DNA of 64,000 bases from Cohaesibacter sp. (GCA_025210795.1 JAOAQZ010000029.1:62001-126000), one strand, 5' to 3'; shown: positions 40,531-49,690, counted from the stretch's first letter. Numbers and translations: made by a program. The notes: generated from the letters alone by a model not told the origin.

Positions 40531-42159
40531 TCAGCGATGTTCTTGCGCGTGGGTGTCGATCAGCAGATCGTTGAAATAGCGAAGGGCATCGACTTGTTTT
40601 GCCCAACCGATGATTTTTTCCGGATCATCAGGATCGGCAACCGGTATCGGCTCCCCTCCTCGGGCGTCAAAGGCTTTAAGGGCAGTCTCTAAATTATCCA
40701 TCAGCCGCAAAGGGACTGCGCCTTCGGGCAAGAGATGATCCTCTTTAGACGCATCGTCACCAAGCGGGTGATAGAATTGCGCCACCTTCACGTGGGTGAC
40801 GAGGAATTTGTGATCGCCTTCTTGGAGAAAAACCCCGCGCATTTCCAGCTGCCAATGGAAATAGGAGCGGCCATGAAGCGCAAGGGTCAGACCCGTTGCG
40901 ATCGAGACGGTGATAAGGAGCGCGATAGAGAGGGCATAGCCGCCGGTTAGCTCAAAGACGATCATGGTGGTGGAGACGGGCGCACCCAGAACTGCTGCCG
41001 CCACCGCGCCCATGCCCAAAATGGAATAAAGGCCCTGACTGGATGCCATTTCGGGGAAAACTTGTGCTGCAATCAGCCCAAAGACACCGCCGGTCATGGC
41101 CCCGACATAGAGGGAGGGCGAGAATATGCCGCCGCCAAACCGCGAGGCAAGCGTGATGGCGGTTGCGGCGGTCTTGGCAATGATCAGCGAGAAAAGAAGA
41201 TAGAGGGGCAATTTCTGGTGCAGGGCCATATCTGTTGCTTCATAGCCCACGCCAAGAATTTCTGGAAAGACAAGGGCCATGCAGCCAATGATGAAGCCGC
41301 CTATCACTGGACGCAGAACGAGTGGAATTTTCACATGGCGGGCAACCCAGTCTGTGCCCATAAGAGAGAATTGAAACAAAACCGCGACCACAGCGCAGGT
41401 GATGCCAAGAAGGGCAAAAGCGGGTAATTCCCAATAGGATGTGATCTGATAGGCAGGGATATCAAAGGCGGCGATATCACCAAAATAGAGCCGGGATAGC
41501 AAAGTGCCCATGGCAGAGGCCAGCACGATGGGGACAAAGGCGGTCAGCGCATAATGGCCCAAAATAACCTCGTGAGCGAACAGCACGCCCGCAATGGGGG
41601 CGTTAAAGCTGGCTGAAACGGCGCTGGCTACTCCGCATGCCAGTAGGGTTTTGCGGGCCGTGGAGGGGAGGCTGAAAAGCTCGCAGACGATTTTTGCAAG
41701 ACTGGCACCCAGATGCACCATAGGGCCCTCACGGCCAGCACTGGCCCCCGAGCCTAGCGAGATAATGGTCACCGCTGCACTATCCAGCCCTTGCCAGAAG
41801 CGAAGGCCCGAGCCGCCATGGGCGCGGGCTTCAATCACATCGGCCACGCCTTCCGCCCGTTTGATCGGGTGGACATATTCCAAAAATAGCCCCACGACCA
41901 ATCCGCCAAGCGTTGGGGCAAGGATAATGATCCAGCCTTGTTGGTTGGCGGCCGCGGTTGCAATGCTCTCTTCCATGGTGCCAAGCCATGTCCACTGGAT
42001 GGCACCAATGCCAAGGCGAAACAGGATGGCTGCGCAAGAGACAAGCAGGCCGATCAGGATGGCCAGGATCCATAATTGCGGCTGCTGGGTAGATAGATAG
42101 AGGCGCCAGTTTGGCTCTATCCAGCTTTTTGCCAAGGAGATCGGGTTTAGCCAGCGCAT
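40531..42159 (-). CDS. CLC-family chloride channel/antiporter
   Basis: Multi-pass anion transporter of about 542 residues. CLC signatures are ISLGSGASAGREGP (anion site with gating glutamate), SFNAPIAGVLFAHEVILG, and GGGIFSPSLYVGAMTGG, plus VFELTGGY near the last helices. The position of the inner proton glutamate of E. coli ClC (E203) is valine here (FAHEV), as in many channel-type CLCs, so coupling to protons is doubtful. The C-terminal 100 residues resemble one CBS-like unit. ATG 42159 is preferred to an in-frame TTG at 42168, but neither has a good ribosome site. Confidence 0.9.
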   Translation of the reverse strand: MRWLNPISLAKSWIEPNWRLYLSTQQPQLWILAILIGLLVSCAAILFRLGIGAIQWTWLGTMEESIATAAANQQGWIIILAPTLGGLVVGLFLEYVHPIKRAEGVADVIEARAHGGSGLRFWQGLDSAAVTIISLGSGASAGREGPMVHLGASLAKIVCELFSLPSTARKTLLACGVASAVSASFNAPIAGVLFAHEVILGHYALTAFVPIVLASAMGTLLSRLYFGDIAAFDIPAYQITSYWELPAFALLGITCAVVAVLFQFSLMGTDWVARHVKIPLVLRPVIGGFIIGCMALVFPEILGVGYEATDMALHQKLPLYLLFSLIIAKTAATAITLASRFGGGIFSPSLYVGAMTGGVFGLIAAQVFPEMASSQGLYSILGMGAVAAAVLGAPVSTTMIVFELTGGYALSIALLITVSIATGLTLALHGRSYFHWQLEMRGVFLQEGDHKFLVTHVKVAQFYHPLGDDASKEDHLLPEGAVPLRLMDNLETALKAFDARGGEPIPVADPDDPEKIIGWAKQVDALRYFNDLLIDTHAQEHR

Positions 42160-42168
42160 TGGAATCAA

Positions 42169-42517
42169 AGGGTCTCTTTTGGGTCTGTTCTTTAAAATAC
42201 TGAGCTATCGATATAGCGGTTTGGTCACGGAATCGGCGCACCTGTAAAGCCATAGTATAAGAGCTGGAAATGCAAAGCCCAATCTTTCCTTTGCGCTTTG
42301 TGATCATTTCTTTGCGATGAGTGCGACCAAATGGCTAAAGGAGTGTGCGATGTCTGGTTTTATGTTTTTGCTATACTATATAGAGTGTTGAAAATTCTGC
42401 TTTTTCGTAAATTTGGCCGTTTCGCAATCTTAGCGCAGAACTACGCTATTCTCGGTTTTGTTTCTTTGGTAGTTTGCCGCCAAATCAATGAAAAGATATG
42501 TCGGGAGTGAAAGCCTT
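42169..42517. other. Divergent intergenic region between clc and the D-lactate dehydrogenase gene
   Basis: A 349-bp gap holding the promoters of two divergent genes. A TATACT/TATATAG patch near 42372-42383 may be a -10 element for the plus strand. A tiny frame at 42350-42391, encoding MSGFMFLLYYIEC after an AAAGGAG ribosome site, overlaps it. No larger gene is supported. Confidence 0.5.
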
Positions 42518-43930
42518 ATGGTTGAGCCAGTCTTTGTTCACGAAAAGAATCCTGAGGCGGTCGAAAATGTATGTGCGGTGCTAAAAGACCGTTTTGGCGA
42601 AAGATTTGCCACCGGACAAGCCATGCGAGAGCAACATGGTCATACAACAACATGGCTGAGCAATCAGGTGCCCGATGGTGTGGTCTTTGCCCAAAGTGCC
42701 CAAGAAGTCTCTGACATTGTTAAATTATGTGCCGAGCATGATGTGCCCATCATTCCGTTTGGCACCGGCTCTTCCCTTGAGGGGCATCTGAATGCTCCCT
42801 ATGGCGGTATTTCCATTGATGTCTCGCAAATGAACGAGATTCTGGAAGTGCATGCAGAAGACCTGACCTGCCGTGTGGGGGCAGGTGTTACCCGCAAGCA
42901 GCTCAATGATTATTTGCGCGATACCGGCCTGTTTTTCCCCATCGATCCGGGGGCGGATGCGTCCATTGGCGGTATGGCAGCAACGCGCGCTTCGGGGACC
43001 AATGCGGTGCGTTATGGCACCATGAAGGATACTGTCCTGTCGCTGACGGTGGTGATGCCTGATGGCTCTATCGTTCGCACAGCAAGCCGCGCCAAGAAAA
43101 GCTCTGCTGGTTATGATCTGACCCGGCTTCTTGTGGGGTCGGAAGGCACACTGGGGATTATCTGCGATGTGACGCTCAAGCTCTCGGGCATTCCGCAGGC
43201 CATTGCTGGAGGGATTTGCAATTTTCCGGATCTGGAAAGTGCCTGTCATGCGGTGATTATGACCATTCAGTGCGGTATTCCCGTGGCGCGGATCGAGCTT
43301 CTGGATCCTTTGCAGGTTAAGGCCTGCAATGACTATTCCAAACTGAGCCTTAAAGAGCGGCCAACCCTGTTTGTCGAATTCCATGGTTCGAAAGCCTCGG
43401 TCTCTGAGCAATCGGCCTTGTTTGCCGATATTGTTGCTGACAGCGGTGGGGAAGATTTTACCTGGACCACAAAAGCCGAGGCCCGGACCGAATTATGGTC
43501 TGCGCGTCATGATGCCTATTGGGCGGCGCATTCCCTGCGGCCCGGTGCCAAGGGGCTATCGACCGATGTGTGCGTTCCCATTTCCCGCCTTGCGGAATGT
43601 GTGACGGAGACGCAGAAGGATCTGGAAGAATTTGGCTTCATTGCTCCGATTGTGGGCCATGTCGGGGATGGCAACTTCCATGTGCTTTTGTTGCTTGATC
43701 CTGAAAAGCCTGAGGAACATGATCAGGCCGAGATTTTCCTTGAGCGCCTTGCCATGCGCGCCATTGATATGGGTGGCACCTGTACCGGCGAGCATGGGGT
43801 TGGCCAAGGCAAGATGAAATATATGGCCTATGAGCATGGGGCCGGCCTTGATGTGATGGCGGCGATTAAACGGGCGATTGATCCGCAAAATATTATGAAT
43901 CCGGGGAAAATTCTGCCCAAAGTGGAATGA
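42518..43930 (+). CDS. FAD-linked D-lactate dehydrogenase (cytochrome type) / glycolate oxidase GlcD-like
   Basis: Flavoprotein dehydrogenase that oxidises a 2-hydroxyacid, most likely D-lactate, and passes electrons to the respiratory chain. The 470-residue protein has the VAO-type FAD domain (VPIIPFGTGSSLEGHLNAPYGG; IDPGADASIGGMAATRASGTNAVRYG; LVGSEGTLGII) and the C-terminal cap with GHVGDGNFHVLLLLD and GGTCTGEHGVGQGK, whose histidines bind metal or substrate. ATG 42518 has GGGAG ten bases upstream; ATG 42488 has none. The exact substrate (D-lactate, glycolate or 2-hydroxyglutarate) cannot be decided. Confidence 0.88.
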   Translation: MVEPVFVHEKNPEAVENVCAVLKDRFGERFATGQAMREQHGHTTTWLSNQVPDGVVFAQSAQEVSDIVKLCAEHDVPIIPFGTGSSLEGHLNAPYGGISIDVSQMNEILEVHAEDLTCRVGAGVTRKQLNDYLRDTGLFFPIDPGADASIGGMAATRASGTNAVRYGTMKDTVLSLTVVMPDGSIVRTASRAKKSSAGYDLTRLLVGSEGTLGIICDVTLKLSGIPQAIAGGICNFPDLESACHAVIMTIQCGIPVARIELLDPLQVKACNDYSKLSLKERPTLFVEFHGSKASVSEQSALFADIVADSGGEDFTWTTKAEARTELWSARHDAYWAAHSLRPGAKGLSTDVCVPISRLAECVTETQKDLEEFGFIAPIVGHVGDGNFHVLLLLDPEKPEEHDQAEIFLERLAMRAIDMGGTCTGEHGVGQGKMKYMAYEHGAGLDVMAAIKRAIDPQNIMNPGKILPKVE

Positions 43931-44044
43931 GACCCTTGGGAGGATTTGCCGGGCAAGGAGGAACCTTGTAGCCTGTGGGCAATTGATCCGGCTCGCACGG
44001 TCCCTGCCTTGCATCTGTGATGCAGGCAGGTCTTTGCGCGCAAA

Positions 44045-47000
44045 TTGGAGGATGTTGTCCTGAATACGCTTTATATCAGCATTGGCGGCGCAATTTTGCT
44101 GGCTCTGATTGTGGCGCTTATTGGCCCGTTATTTGTGGACTGGACCTCCTATCGTGCAGCCTTTGAACGCGAGGCTAGTCTGGCTCTCGGCCAACCGGTG
44201 CGCGTGCTCGGGACAGCGGATATGCAGATCCTGCCGCTGCCACATTTGCAATTCGGGACCGTCCATGTGGGCCCCAACAAGTCCGAACCTTTGCTGGTGG
44301 TGGACCAGTTTGATGTACGGATCGAATTGCTGCCCTTACTAAAAGGGGAGATTGATGTGGTCGATATGACCCTGACCTCTCCTCAATTGCGGCTTCATGT
44401 TGATGAAGGTGGCGAGACGGGCTGGAAGGCCGCGCAAAAGAGCGAGCGGCAGGTTAATCCCAAACAGATCAAGCTTAATAATGTGGTGATTAAGGATGGG
44501 CATTTGCTGGTTCGCAATGCCCAAAGCGGCCAGCAATTTGATATCCGGAACTTTAATGGCACGGTGAATGCCCGCTCCCTGTTTGGCCCTTACAAGATTG
44601 AAAGCTCTTTTTCAGTAAAGGGTGAACCCTATTCGCTGATGATTTCTTCCGGCCGGGCGTCGGGGGACGAGGTTCGCGTCAAAAGCCTTTTAACACCTGC
44701 CAATATTCCCGTAACACTGGCCATGGATGGGGCTATATCCAAAACGCTTGACTATCGCGGCGATGTCAAAATCCAGAATGTGGTGGATGCGTCCCAAGGC
44801 AGCACCCCATGGAGTCTTGAGGGCAAGGCCAGTTTCTCGCCGCAGGCTCTGCGGCTTGATCAATTCGCCTTTCTTTATGGACCGGAAGAGCAATCCTACC
44901 GCGTGAATGGCAGGGGCTTTGTGGATCTGGGGCGGGAGCCCAATTTCGGGCTGGAGCTGGCATCGCGCCAGCTTGATCTTGATCGCAGTCTGGGGCAGGG
45001 GCCCAATGCGCCGATTGATTTGCGGCAGGCGCTTTCCGCGTTTGGTGGGCTGCTTCATTCTCTGCCAAAGCCCAAAATGAATGGCCAGATCAAGTTTGAA
45101 GTGCCTAGCGTCATTCTGGGTGGTGGCATTTTGCAAAATTTGCTGCTGGACGCCAAGCTTGCCAATAAAGGCGAGCAAGGAGCGTGGCAGATTGAAAGCC
45201 TTGAGGCTGATTTGCCCGGAGCCAGTCGGGTGGCGGTCTCTGGACTTTATTCTGATCGCCAGATCGGGGAAGACACCCAATTTGCATTTGAAGGCGAGGG
45301 GCGTTTGCGCTCTGACCAGCCCGCTGTCTTTGCCAAATGGTGGCTTAAGGATGCGCCGCAACAGGGGCGTTTGGTTCCCTTTGATCTAAGCGGCCGAATT
45401 TTGCTCAAACCGGGGCAATTTTCCCTCTCCAATGTGACGCTTGATCTGGAAGGAGACCAGTTGGAAGGTCGCCTTGACTGGCTGGATGGCAAAGAGCAGA
45501 TCCATGATACGGCCTCTGGCATGCTTGATGTTTCGATGAAGGCAGACCGGCTTAATGTGGATGTGATCCAGTCTTTGGGTGATCTTTTGCTGGCAAAGCG
45601 GGCGAGCAAGGGAGATCGTTTTTCCAATATCACTCTGGATATTGCTGCGCGGCATTTGCTAAGCGGTGATTTTTCCGGCAGGGATCTGGCAGCCAAGCTG
45701 CATGTCTCGTCCGGTGTGATTGATATTGAACAGCTCTCAGTTAAAAATCTGGAAGGGGCAGATGTTTCTGCCACGGGTAAGCTTGAAGACCTGACCGGCG
45801 ACCCCAAAGGCTATCTAACCGGCACGCTTGTTGCGGACAAACTGACAGGACTTACCGGTCTTGTCAGCCGGTTGATGCCCGATCATGGTCTGTCTCGCTG
45901 GCTTGAACGCAGCCAGAGCGCGCTGGAGCCTGCTGATCTTGCTTTTTCTGTTTCCGGACGCAATCAGGGCCAAACTGGCAGCGCGGACGGAGCCTCTCGC
46001 GGGCTGGATGGCACATTGTCAGGCAAGGTTGGTGGCGGCACCTTGTCGCTTGAAGGGGAGATTGACGGCGCTTTAAGCGACTGGACATCAAGCCCGGCCA
46101 ATCTTTCCTTGAAGCTTGATTATCCCAAAGGGCAGAAATTACTGACCTTGCTTGGAGGAGACGGGCTTGGCCTGTCGCTCCCGCAGCTTGAGGCGCAGAT
46201 GAGCCTTTCGGGTATTTTGCAAGAAGGTGCAAAGCTTGAAAGCCGGATACTTGCCTCTGATGGCGGGTTTGAATTTCAAGGGCAGCTAACTGCAAAGCCG
46301 CAGGCGCACGAAACCTCTTGGTCTGCGCAAGGGGATGTTGCCGTTCAAAGCGATGATGCCCTGCCGTTTCTTAACGCCTTTGGTCTTCCGGCAGGATCAA
46401 TCGCTGCTGCTTTGCCCGCCGATTTGTCCGCCACACTGGCCTATGAAGGGGAGACGCTCTCTCTTTCTGCTATTCAAGGCAGTTGGGATCGTCAGCCGAT
46501 TTTGGGGGATGTAACCTATCGCACGGGTCTGTCTGGACATGCGATAGAGGGGGCGCTTGAGCTTGGTGATATTGATGGCATCTGGCTTGGGGAGACCTTG
46601 CTGGGGGCAGGGCGGCTGACCAGCCTTGATAAAAACTGGCCGGATCTTGCCTTTGTGGCTCCTCCACGTGGCACAAAAGATGAGGCCCTGCGCCTGTCTC
46701 TTGATATCAAGGGCCGCTCGCTTGAACTGTCCTCCCCCTATATTTTTCAAAAGCCGCAATTTAACCTGATCTGGCGGCAGGGTGGCCTTGCTGTTCGTGA
46801 TTTTAAGGCGCTGCTTCATGGGGGGGAGGTAAGTGCTGGCTTGCAGCTGGATAATCTTGAAGGGGAAGGCGTTCTCAAGGGCCATGTTCAGACAAAAGAT
46901 GTGGCTTTGGCTCCTCTTATCTGGCAGCGGGACGGGCGTTCTGTTGCCTCTGGTTTGTTTGATGCCACCCTTGATCTTGAAGCGCAGGGCCGCTCGCTTG

Positions 47001-48187
47001 CGGGTATGGTCTCCAGCCTGTCGGGCAATGGCACCTTTGCGCTTAAAGAGGCAACACTGCGCTATTTCAATCCCGAAGCTTTTGGACTGGTTATGCGGGC
47101 GGTGGATGCGGGCCTTGAGCTGGAAGATGCTGCCATTGCCAAGGCCTTTGCCGCCCATATGGATGCAGGCTCTATGGATGTGAAGCGCCTTGATGGGGCT
47201 TTCCGCATTGCTGGCGGTACTCTGAGGGCCGGTAATATGCGCGCCGAGACCGATCTGCTGCGCTCACGGGGCAATCTGGTGCTGGATTTGAACCAGCATA
47301 GCCTTGATGGCGATTGGTCTATTGCGACCGAACCGAAAGAGGAAGATGCCGTGACCGGAGCCGTGCCGGAAGTGGGCGTTATTTTCTCTGGTGATCTTTC
47401 AAATCCCGTTCGCCGCATTGATGTTGCGCCCTTTACCGGCTATCTGAGCATCCGTGCTTTTGAGAAGGAAGTTGACCGGATTGAAGCCATGCAGGCCGAT
47501 ATTTTGGAAAAAGAAGGCTTCAGGCGCAAGTTAAAGCTCTATCGACAAGAAGCCAAGCACCGCGAACTTGAAGCAATCGCTGCCCGGAAAGCTGCTGAGA
47601 AGGCTGCGCAGGCTGCAAAAGAGGCAGAGGCCAAACGAAAAGCCGAGGAAGCGAAAAGGCGCGCAGAAGAAGAGCTGCGCATTAAAGAGCAAAAACGCAA
47701 AGAGCGGGAAGAAGCCGAGCGCAAGGCAGAAGAGGCGCGCCGGGCAGAACAGGAACGACAGGCTGAAGAAAGACGCCTTGAAGAAGAACGCGAGCGACAG
47801 CGCCTTGAGAAAGAGCGGATTGAACAATTGCGCCAGCAGCAAAAAAAGCCGCTGCGGGAATGGATCAATCCAGATGAGATCGAGGTTAAGCCTCTCTCTC
47901 CACTGGGGCAGGCCCCGCTTCAGCCTGATTTGCGGAATAATGGTAATCGCAATAGCGATCCGATACGCACAGGAGGCATTATCCAGCGGTCTGTTTCGCC
48001 TGCATCTTTTGCTGAAACTGCACCTCAAGCGGAACAAACCACGCCAAGCATTTTGCTCCCGCGCAGTCTTGGGACATTGCCCAAGCAGCCAGCACGCTCC
48101 TCGCCGGTGCTTTATGAACGGGGCAATGACCGTGATTTATTCAACAGATTGCGACAGTCACCGGATTTGATTATTCGGCTTGATTAG
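44045..48187 (+). CDS. AsmA-family protein with C-terminal charged coiled coil
   Basis: A 1380-residue protein of the AsmA/TamB-like repeating beta-groove group, implicated in lipid transport to the outer membrane. One N-terminal transmembrane helix (LYISIGGAILLALIVALIGPLFVDW) is followed by the AsmA domain (RVLGTADMQILPLPHLQFGTVHVG) and a long beta-rich periplasmic part. AsmA-like C-terminal features occur around residues 970-1130 (VKRLDGAFRIAGGTLRAGNM). From about 1165 to 1275 is a highly charged helix of KAAEKAAQAAKEAEAKRK type, then a Pro/Ser tail. The start is unusual: TTG 44045, or CTG 44060 which has GGAGG eight bases upstream; no ATG fits the frame. Confidence 0.85.
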   Translation: MEDVVLNTLYISIGGAILLALIVALIGPLFVDWTSYRAAFEREASLALGQPVRVLGTADMQILPLPHLQFGTVHVGPNKSEPLLVVDQFDVRIELLPLLKGEIDVVDMTLTSPQLRLHVDEGGETGWKAAQKSERQVNPKQIKLNNVVIKDGHLLVRNAQSGQQFDIRNFNGTVNARSLFGPYKIESSFSVKGEPYSLMISSGRASGDEVRVKSLLTPANIPVTLAMDGAISKTLDYRGDVKIQNVVDASQGSTPWSLEGKASFSPQALRLDQFAFLYGPEEQSYRVNGRGFVDLGREPNFGLELASRQLDLDRSLGQGPNAPIDLRQALSAFGGLLHSLPKPKMNGQIKFEVPSVILGGGILQNLLLDAKLANKGEQGAWQIESLEADLPGASRVAVSGLYSDRQIGEDTQFAFEGEGRLRSDQPAVFAKWWLKDAPQQGRLVPFDLSGRILLKPGQFSLSNVTLDLEGDQLEGRLDWLDGKEQIHDTASGMLDVSMKADRLNVDVIQSLGDLLLAKRASKGDRFSNITLDIAARHLLSGDFSGRDLAAKLHVSSGVIDIEQLSVKNLEGADVSATGKLEDLTGDPKGYLTGTLVADKLTGLTGLVSRLMPDHGLSRWLERSQSALEPADLAFSVSGRNQGQTGSADGASRGLDGTLSGKVGGGTLSLEGEIDGALSDWTSSPANLSLKLDYPKGQKLLTLLGGDGLGLSLPQLEAQMSLSGILQEGAKLESRILASDGGFEFQGQLTAKPQAHETSWSAQGDVAVQSDDALPFLNAFGLPAGSIAAALPADLSATLAYEGETLSLSAIQGSWDRQPILGDVTYRTGLSGHAIEGALELGDIDGIWLGETLLGAGRLTSLDKNWPDLAFVAPPRGTKDEALRLSLDIKGRSLELSSPYIFQKPQFNLIWRQGGLAVRDFKALLHGGEVSAGLQLDNLEGEGVLKGHVQTKDVALAPLIWQRDGRSVASGLFDATLDLEAQGRSLAGMVSSLSGNGTFALKEATLRYFNPEAFGLVMRAVDAGLELEDAAIAKAFAAHMDAGSMDVKRLDGAFRIAGGTLRAGNMRAETDLLRSRGNLVLDLNQHSLDGDWSIATEPKEEDAVTGAVPEVGVIFSGDLSNPVRRIDVAPFTGYLSIRAFEKEVDRIEAMQADILEKEGFRRKLKLYRQEAKHRELEAIAARKAAEKAAQAAKEAEAKRKAEEAKRRAEEELRIKEQKRKEREEAERKAEEARRAEQERQAEERRLEEERERQRLEKERIEQLRQQQKKPLREWINPDEIEVKPLSPLGQAPLQPDLRNNGNRNSDPIRTGGIIQRSVSPASFAETAPQAEQTTPSILLPRSLGTLPKQPARSSPVLYERGNDRDLFNRLRQSPDLIIRLD

Positions 48188-48419
48188 GCACCTGACCCTG
48201 GTCTGAATTTTCGGGAATTTGCTCTTTATAATAGGCAAGCACAGCAAGGCGGATGGCAGAGGACAGATTGGCCGCCCCGCGCTCGCGGTCGATCTGGCGA
48301 ATAATATCAGCAAGCGACTTTTGCCGACTGGAGGCAATGGCTTTAAGGCCGGACCAGAATTCTTCTTCCAGTGAGATAGAGGTACGGTGCCCGGAAATGG
48401 TAACGGAGTGTTTTCGCAT
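48171..48419 (-). CDS. Ribbon-helix-helix domain protein
   Basis: An 82-residue protein of the RHH_4 type: HRTSISLEEEFWSGLKAIASSRQKSLADIIRQIDRERGAANLSSAIRLAVLAYY. It contains a short beta strand for DNA contact followed by two helices, the ribbon-helix-helix fold. A good AGGAGAG site precedes ATG 48419. It is last in the sspB-DUF4169-RHH group on the minus strand and its 3' end overlaps the 3' end of the AsmA gene by 17 bp. DNA binding is likely from the fold; the target is unknown. Confidence 0.85.
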   Translation of the reverse strand: MRKHSVTISGHRTSISLEEEFWSGLKAIASSRQKSLADIIRQIDRERGAANLSSAIRLAVLAYYKEQIPENSDQGQVPNQAE

Positions 48420-48456
48420 GGCGTCGCTCTCCTTGCCTGCCATATGGAAAGGGGGA

Positions 48457-48636
48457 TCAGTCGCGATCCCGCTTATGTCCATCAAGGAAGGATGACAGCT
48501 TTTCAGCCTCTTGCTTGGCCTTTTGTTTTTCCTGCTTGGTGCGGCCGAATGTGCGGCGGTTTTCTGCCGCCTGCTGTTCTTTTTCAGCCCGTTTCCGGCT
48601 TTTGCGCATCTTATTGAGATTGATGATCTGGGTCAT
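48457..48636 (-). CDS. DUF4169 family protein (59 residues)
   Basis: I translated this small gene by hand: MTQIINLNKMRKSRKRAEKE at the start, then AAENRRTFGRTKQEK and FLDGHKRDRD at the end. This matches the DUF4169 pattern of a very basic single helix with NRxxFGRTK and a final LDGHKRD. No function is known. It lies between sspB and the ribbon-helix-helix gene in the same direction, an arrangement common in alphaproteobacteria and likely an operon. Confidence 0.88.
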   Translation of the reverse strand: MTQIINLNKMRKSRKRAEKEQQAAENRRTFGRTKQEKQKAKQEAEKLSSFLDGHKRDRD

Positions 48637-48717
48637 TTGAGACGATCCTCAAAGTTGGCCCTCAAAGCTGGTCCAATGGCATGAATGGGGATGAAGAGCG
48701 GGATTGTGCCCACTCTA

Positions 48718-49314
48718 TCATTTTTTGCGAAAGGCATCCAGAGAGACAACTTCAGCGCCGCTTTTGCTCTCTTCTTCGGCGCTGGAAGTGTCTTCATCAG
48801 AGCCTTTGCTATCCGCCTTGCTTTTGCCTTTTGCGGACTTGTTGTCGTCGCTATCATCATTGTTCGAGGCAGCGTCCGACATGACGGAGAGAATGATCTC
48901 TCCTTCTTCATCGGCGGAGATCAGGCTTTCTTCATCGTCGTTGTCTTCATCCAGTTCGCTTTCTACCTCGAACTGAAGGGAGAAATGCACGCTGGGATCG
49001 ATGAAGGAAATGATCGCCGTATAGGGGATATAGAGCTTTTCAGGGATGCCATCAAAGGACAGGCCGATTTCGATGGCGACATCATTGGCCTGCATATCCC
49101 AAAATTGGTGCTGCAGCACAATGGTCATGTCTGACGGGTATTTTTCCAAGAGGCGAGATGACAGGCGCACGCCGGGGGCATGGGTGTTGAAGGTGATATA
49201 GAAGTGATGCTCCCCGGGCAGACCAGTGCTAGCTACTTCTGTCAGAACCTTTTTTACAACGCCGCGCAAAGCATCCTGAGCCAGAATATCGTAGCGGATA
49301 AGATCTTCGGACAT
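48718..49314 (-). CDS. sspB: SspB-family protein, ClpXP adaptor (alpha type)
   Basis: Adaptor that delivers ssrA-tagged proteins to the ClpXP protease. The 198-residue protein has the SspB fold in residues about 1-120 (DALRGVVKKVLTEV; HHFYITFNTHAPGVRLS; MTIVLQHQFWDMQ; FDGIPEKLYIPYTAIISFIDPSV). An acidic, disordered linker rich in Asp, Ser and Glu follows, then a C-terminal motif VVSLDAFRKK that should bind the ClpX N-domain. A GGGAGT site precedes the ATG. The tmRNA gene that writes the tag lies next to it upstream on the same strand. Confidence 0.92.
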   Translation of the reverse strand: MSEDLIRYDILAQDALRGVVKKVLTEVASTGLPGEHHFYITFNTHAPGVRLSSRLLEKYPSDMTIVLQHQFWDMQANDVAIEIGLSFDGIPEKLYIPYTAIISFIDPSVHFSLQFEVESELDEDNDDEESLISADEEGEIILSVMSDAASNNDDSDDNKSAKGKSKADSKGSDEDTSSAEEESKSGAEVVSLDAFRKK

Positions 49315-49384
49315 GGGGACTCCCTTATATCAACCTGGATGCCCTTGGGATAAGGGGTCGCACCATCCCAGTCTTGAGACTAAA

Positions 49385-49690
49385 TTTAAGTGAAGGCTTC
49401 TGTTGCCAGGTGCCTTCGAACCCCGCCTAGCCGAGCATACCGGCTAGGAGTTTAGTGGGTTACCGCACTGCTTAAGCAGCAGCGAGGCGTGACCCTGCAT
49501 AGTTGTCGTTTGCAACTACAAAATTAGCCCGATAACGGTGGTACAATGCCGAGCAAAAACGCGATCTTTACACCCTCGTCGATCCTATTTCGCCCCCCTC
49601 AAAAACGTCGCAGATCCTTGATTGGAACCTGCGGTGTTTTTGGTGGAGGCGCCGGGTACCGCCCCCGGGTCCGATAGGCTTATTACAAAG
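49385..49690 (-). ncRNA. ssrA: tmRNA, circularly permuted two-piece form
   Basis: Rescues stalled ribosomes. In transcript order the acceptor piece comes first and ends in an encoded GGCGCCTCCACCA (3' end near 49641). An internal spacer follows (about 49598-49640), then the coding piece beginning GGGGGCGAAATAGGATCGAC (49597 downward). GGGGGCG and CGCCTCC form the tRNA-like acceptor stem across the two pieces with one G-U. The tag frame lies at 49472-49513. Downstream hairpins CTAGCCG/CGGCTAG and GAAGGC/GCCTTC are pseudoknot parts. The permuted layout is known from alphaproteobacteria. Outer ends are approximate. Confidence 0.92.
49472..49513 (-). other. tmRNA proteolysis-tag reading frame
   Basis: Codons GCA AAC GAC AAC TAT GCA GGG TCA CGC CTC GCT GCT GCT then TAA encode ANDNYAGSRLAAA. 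With the tRNA-borne alanine the tag is AANDNYAGSRLAAA. The AANDNY start is the SspB-binding part in alphaproteobacteria and the C-terminal LAAA is the ClpX recognition end. Confidence 0.9.
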
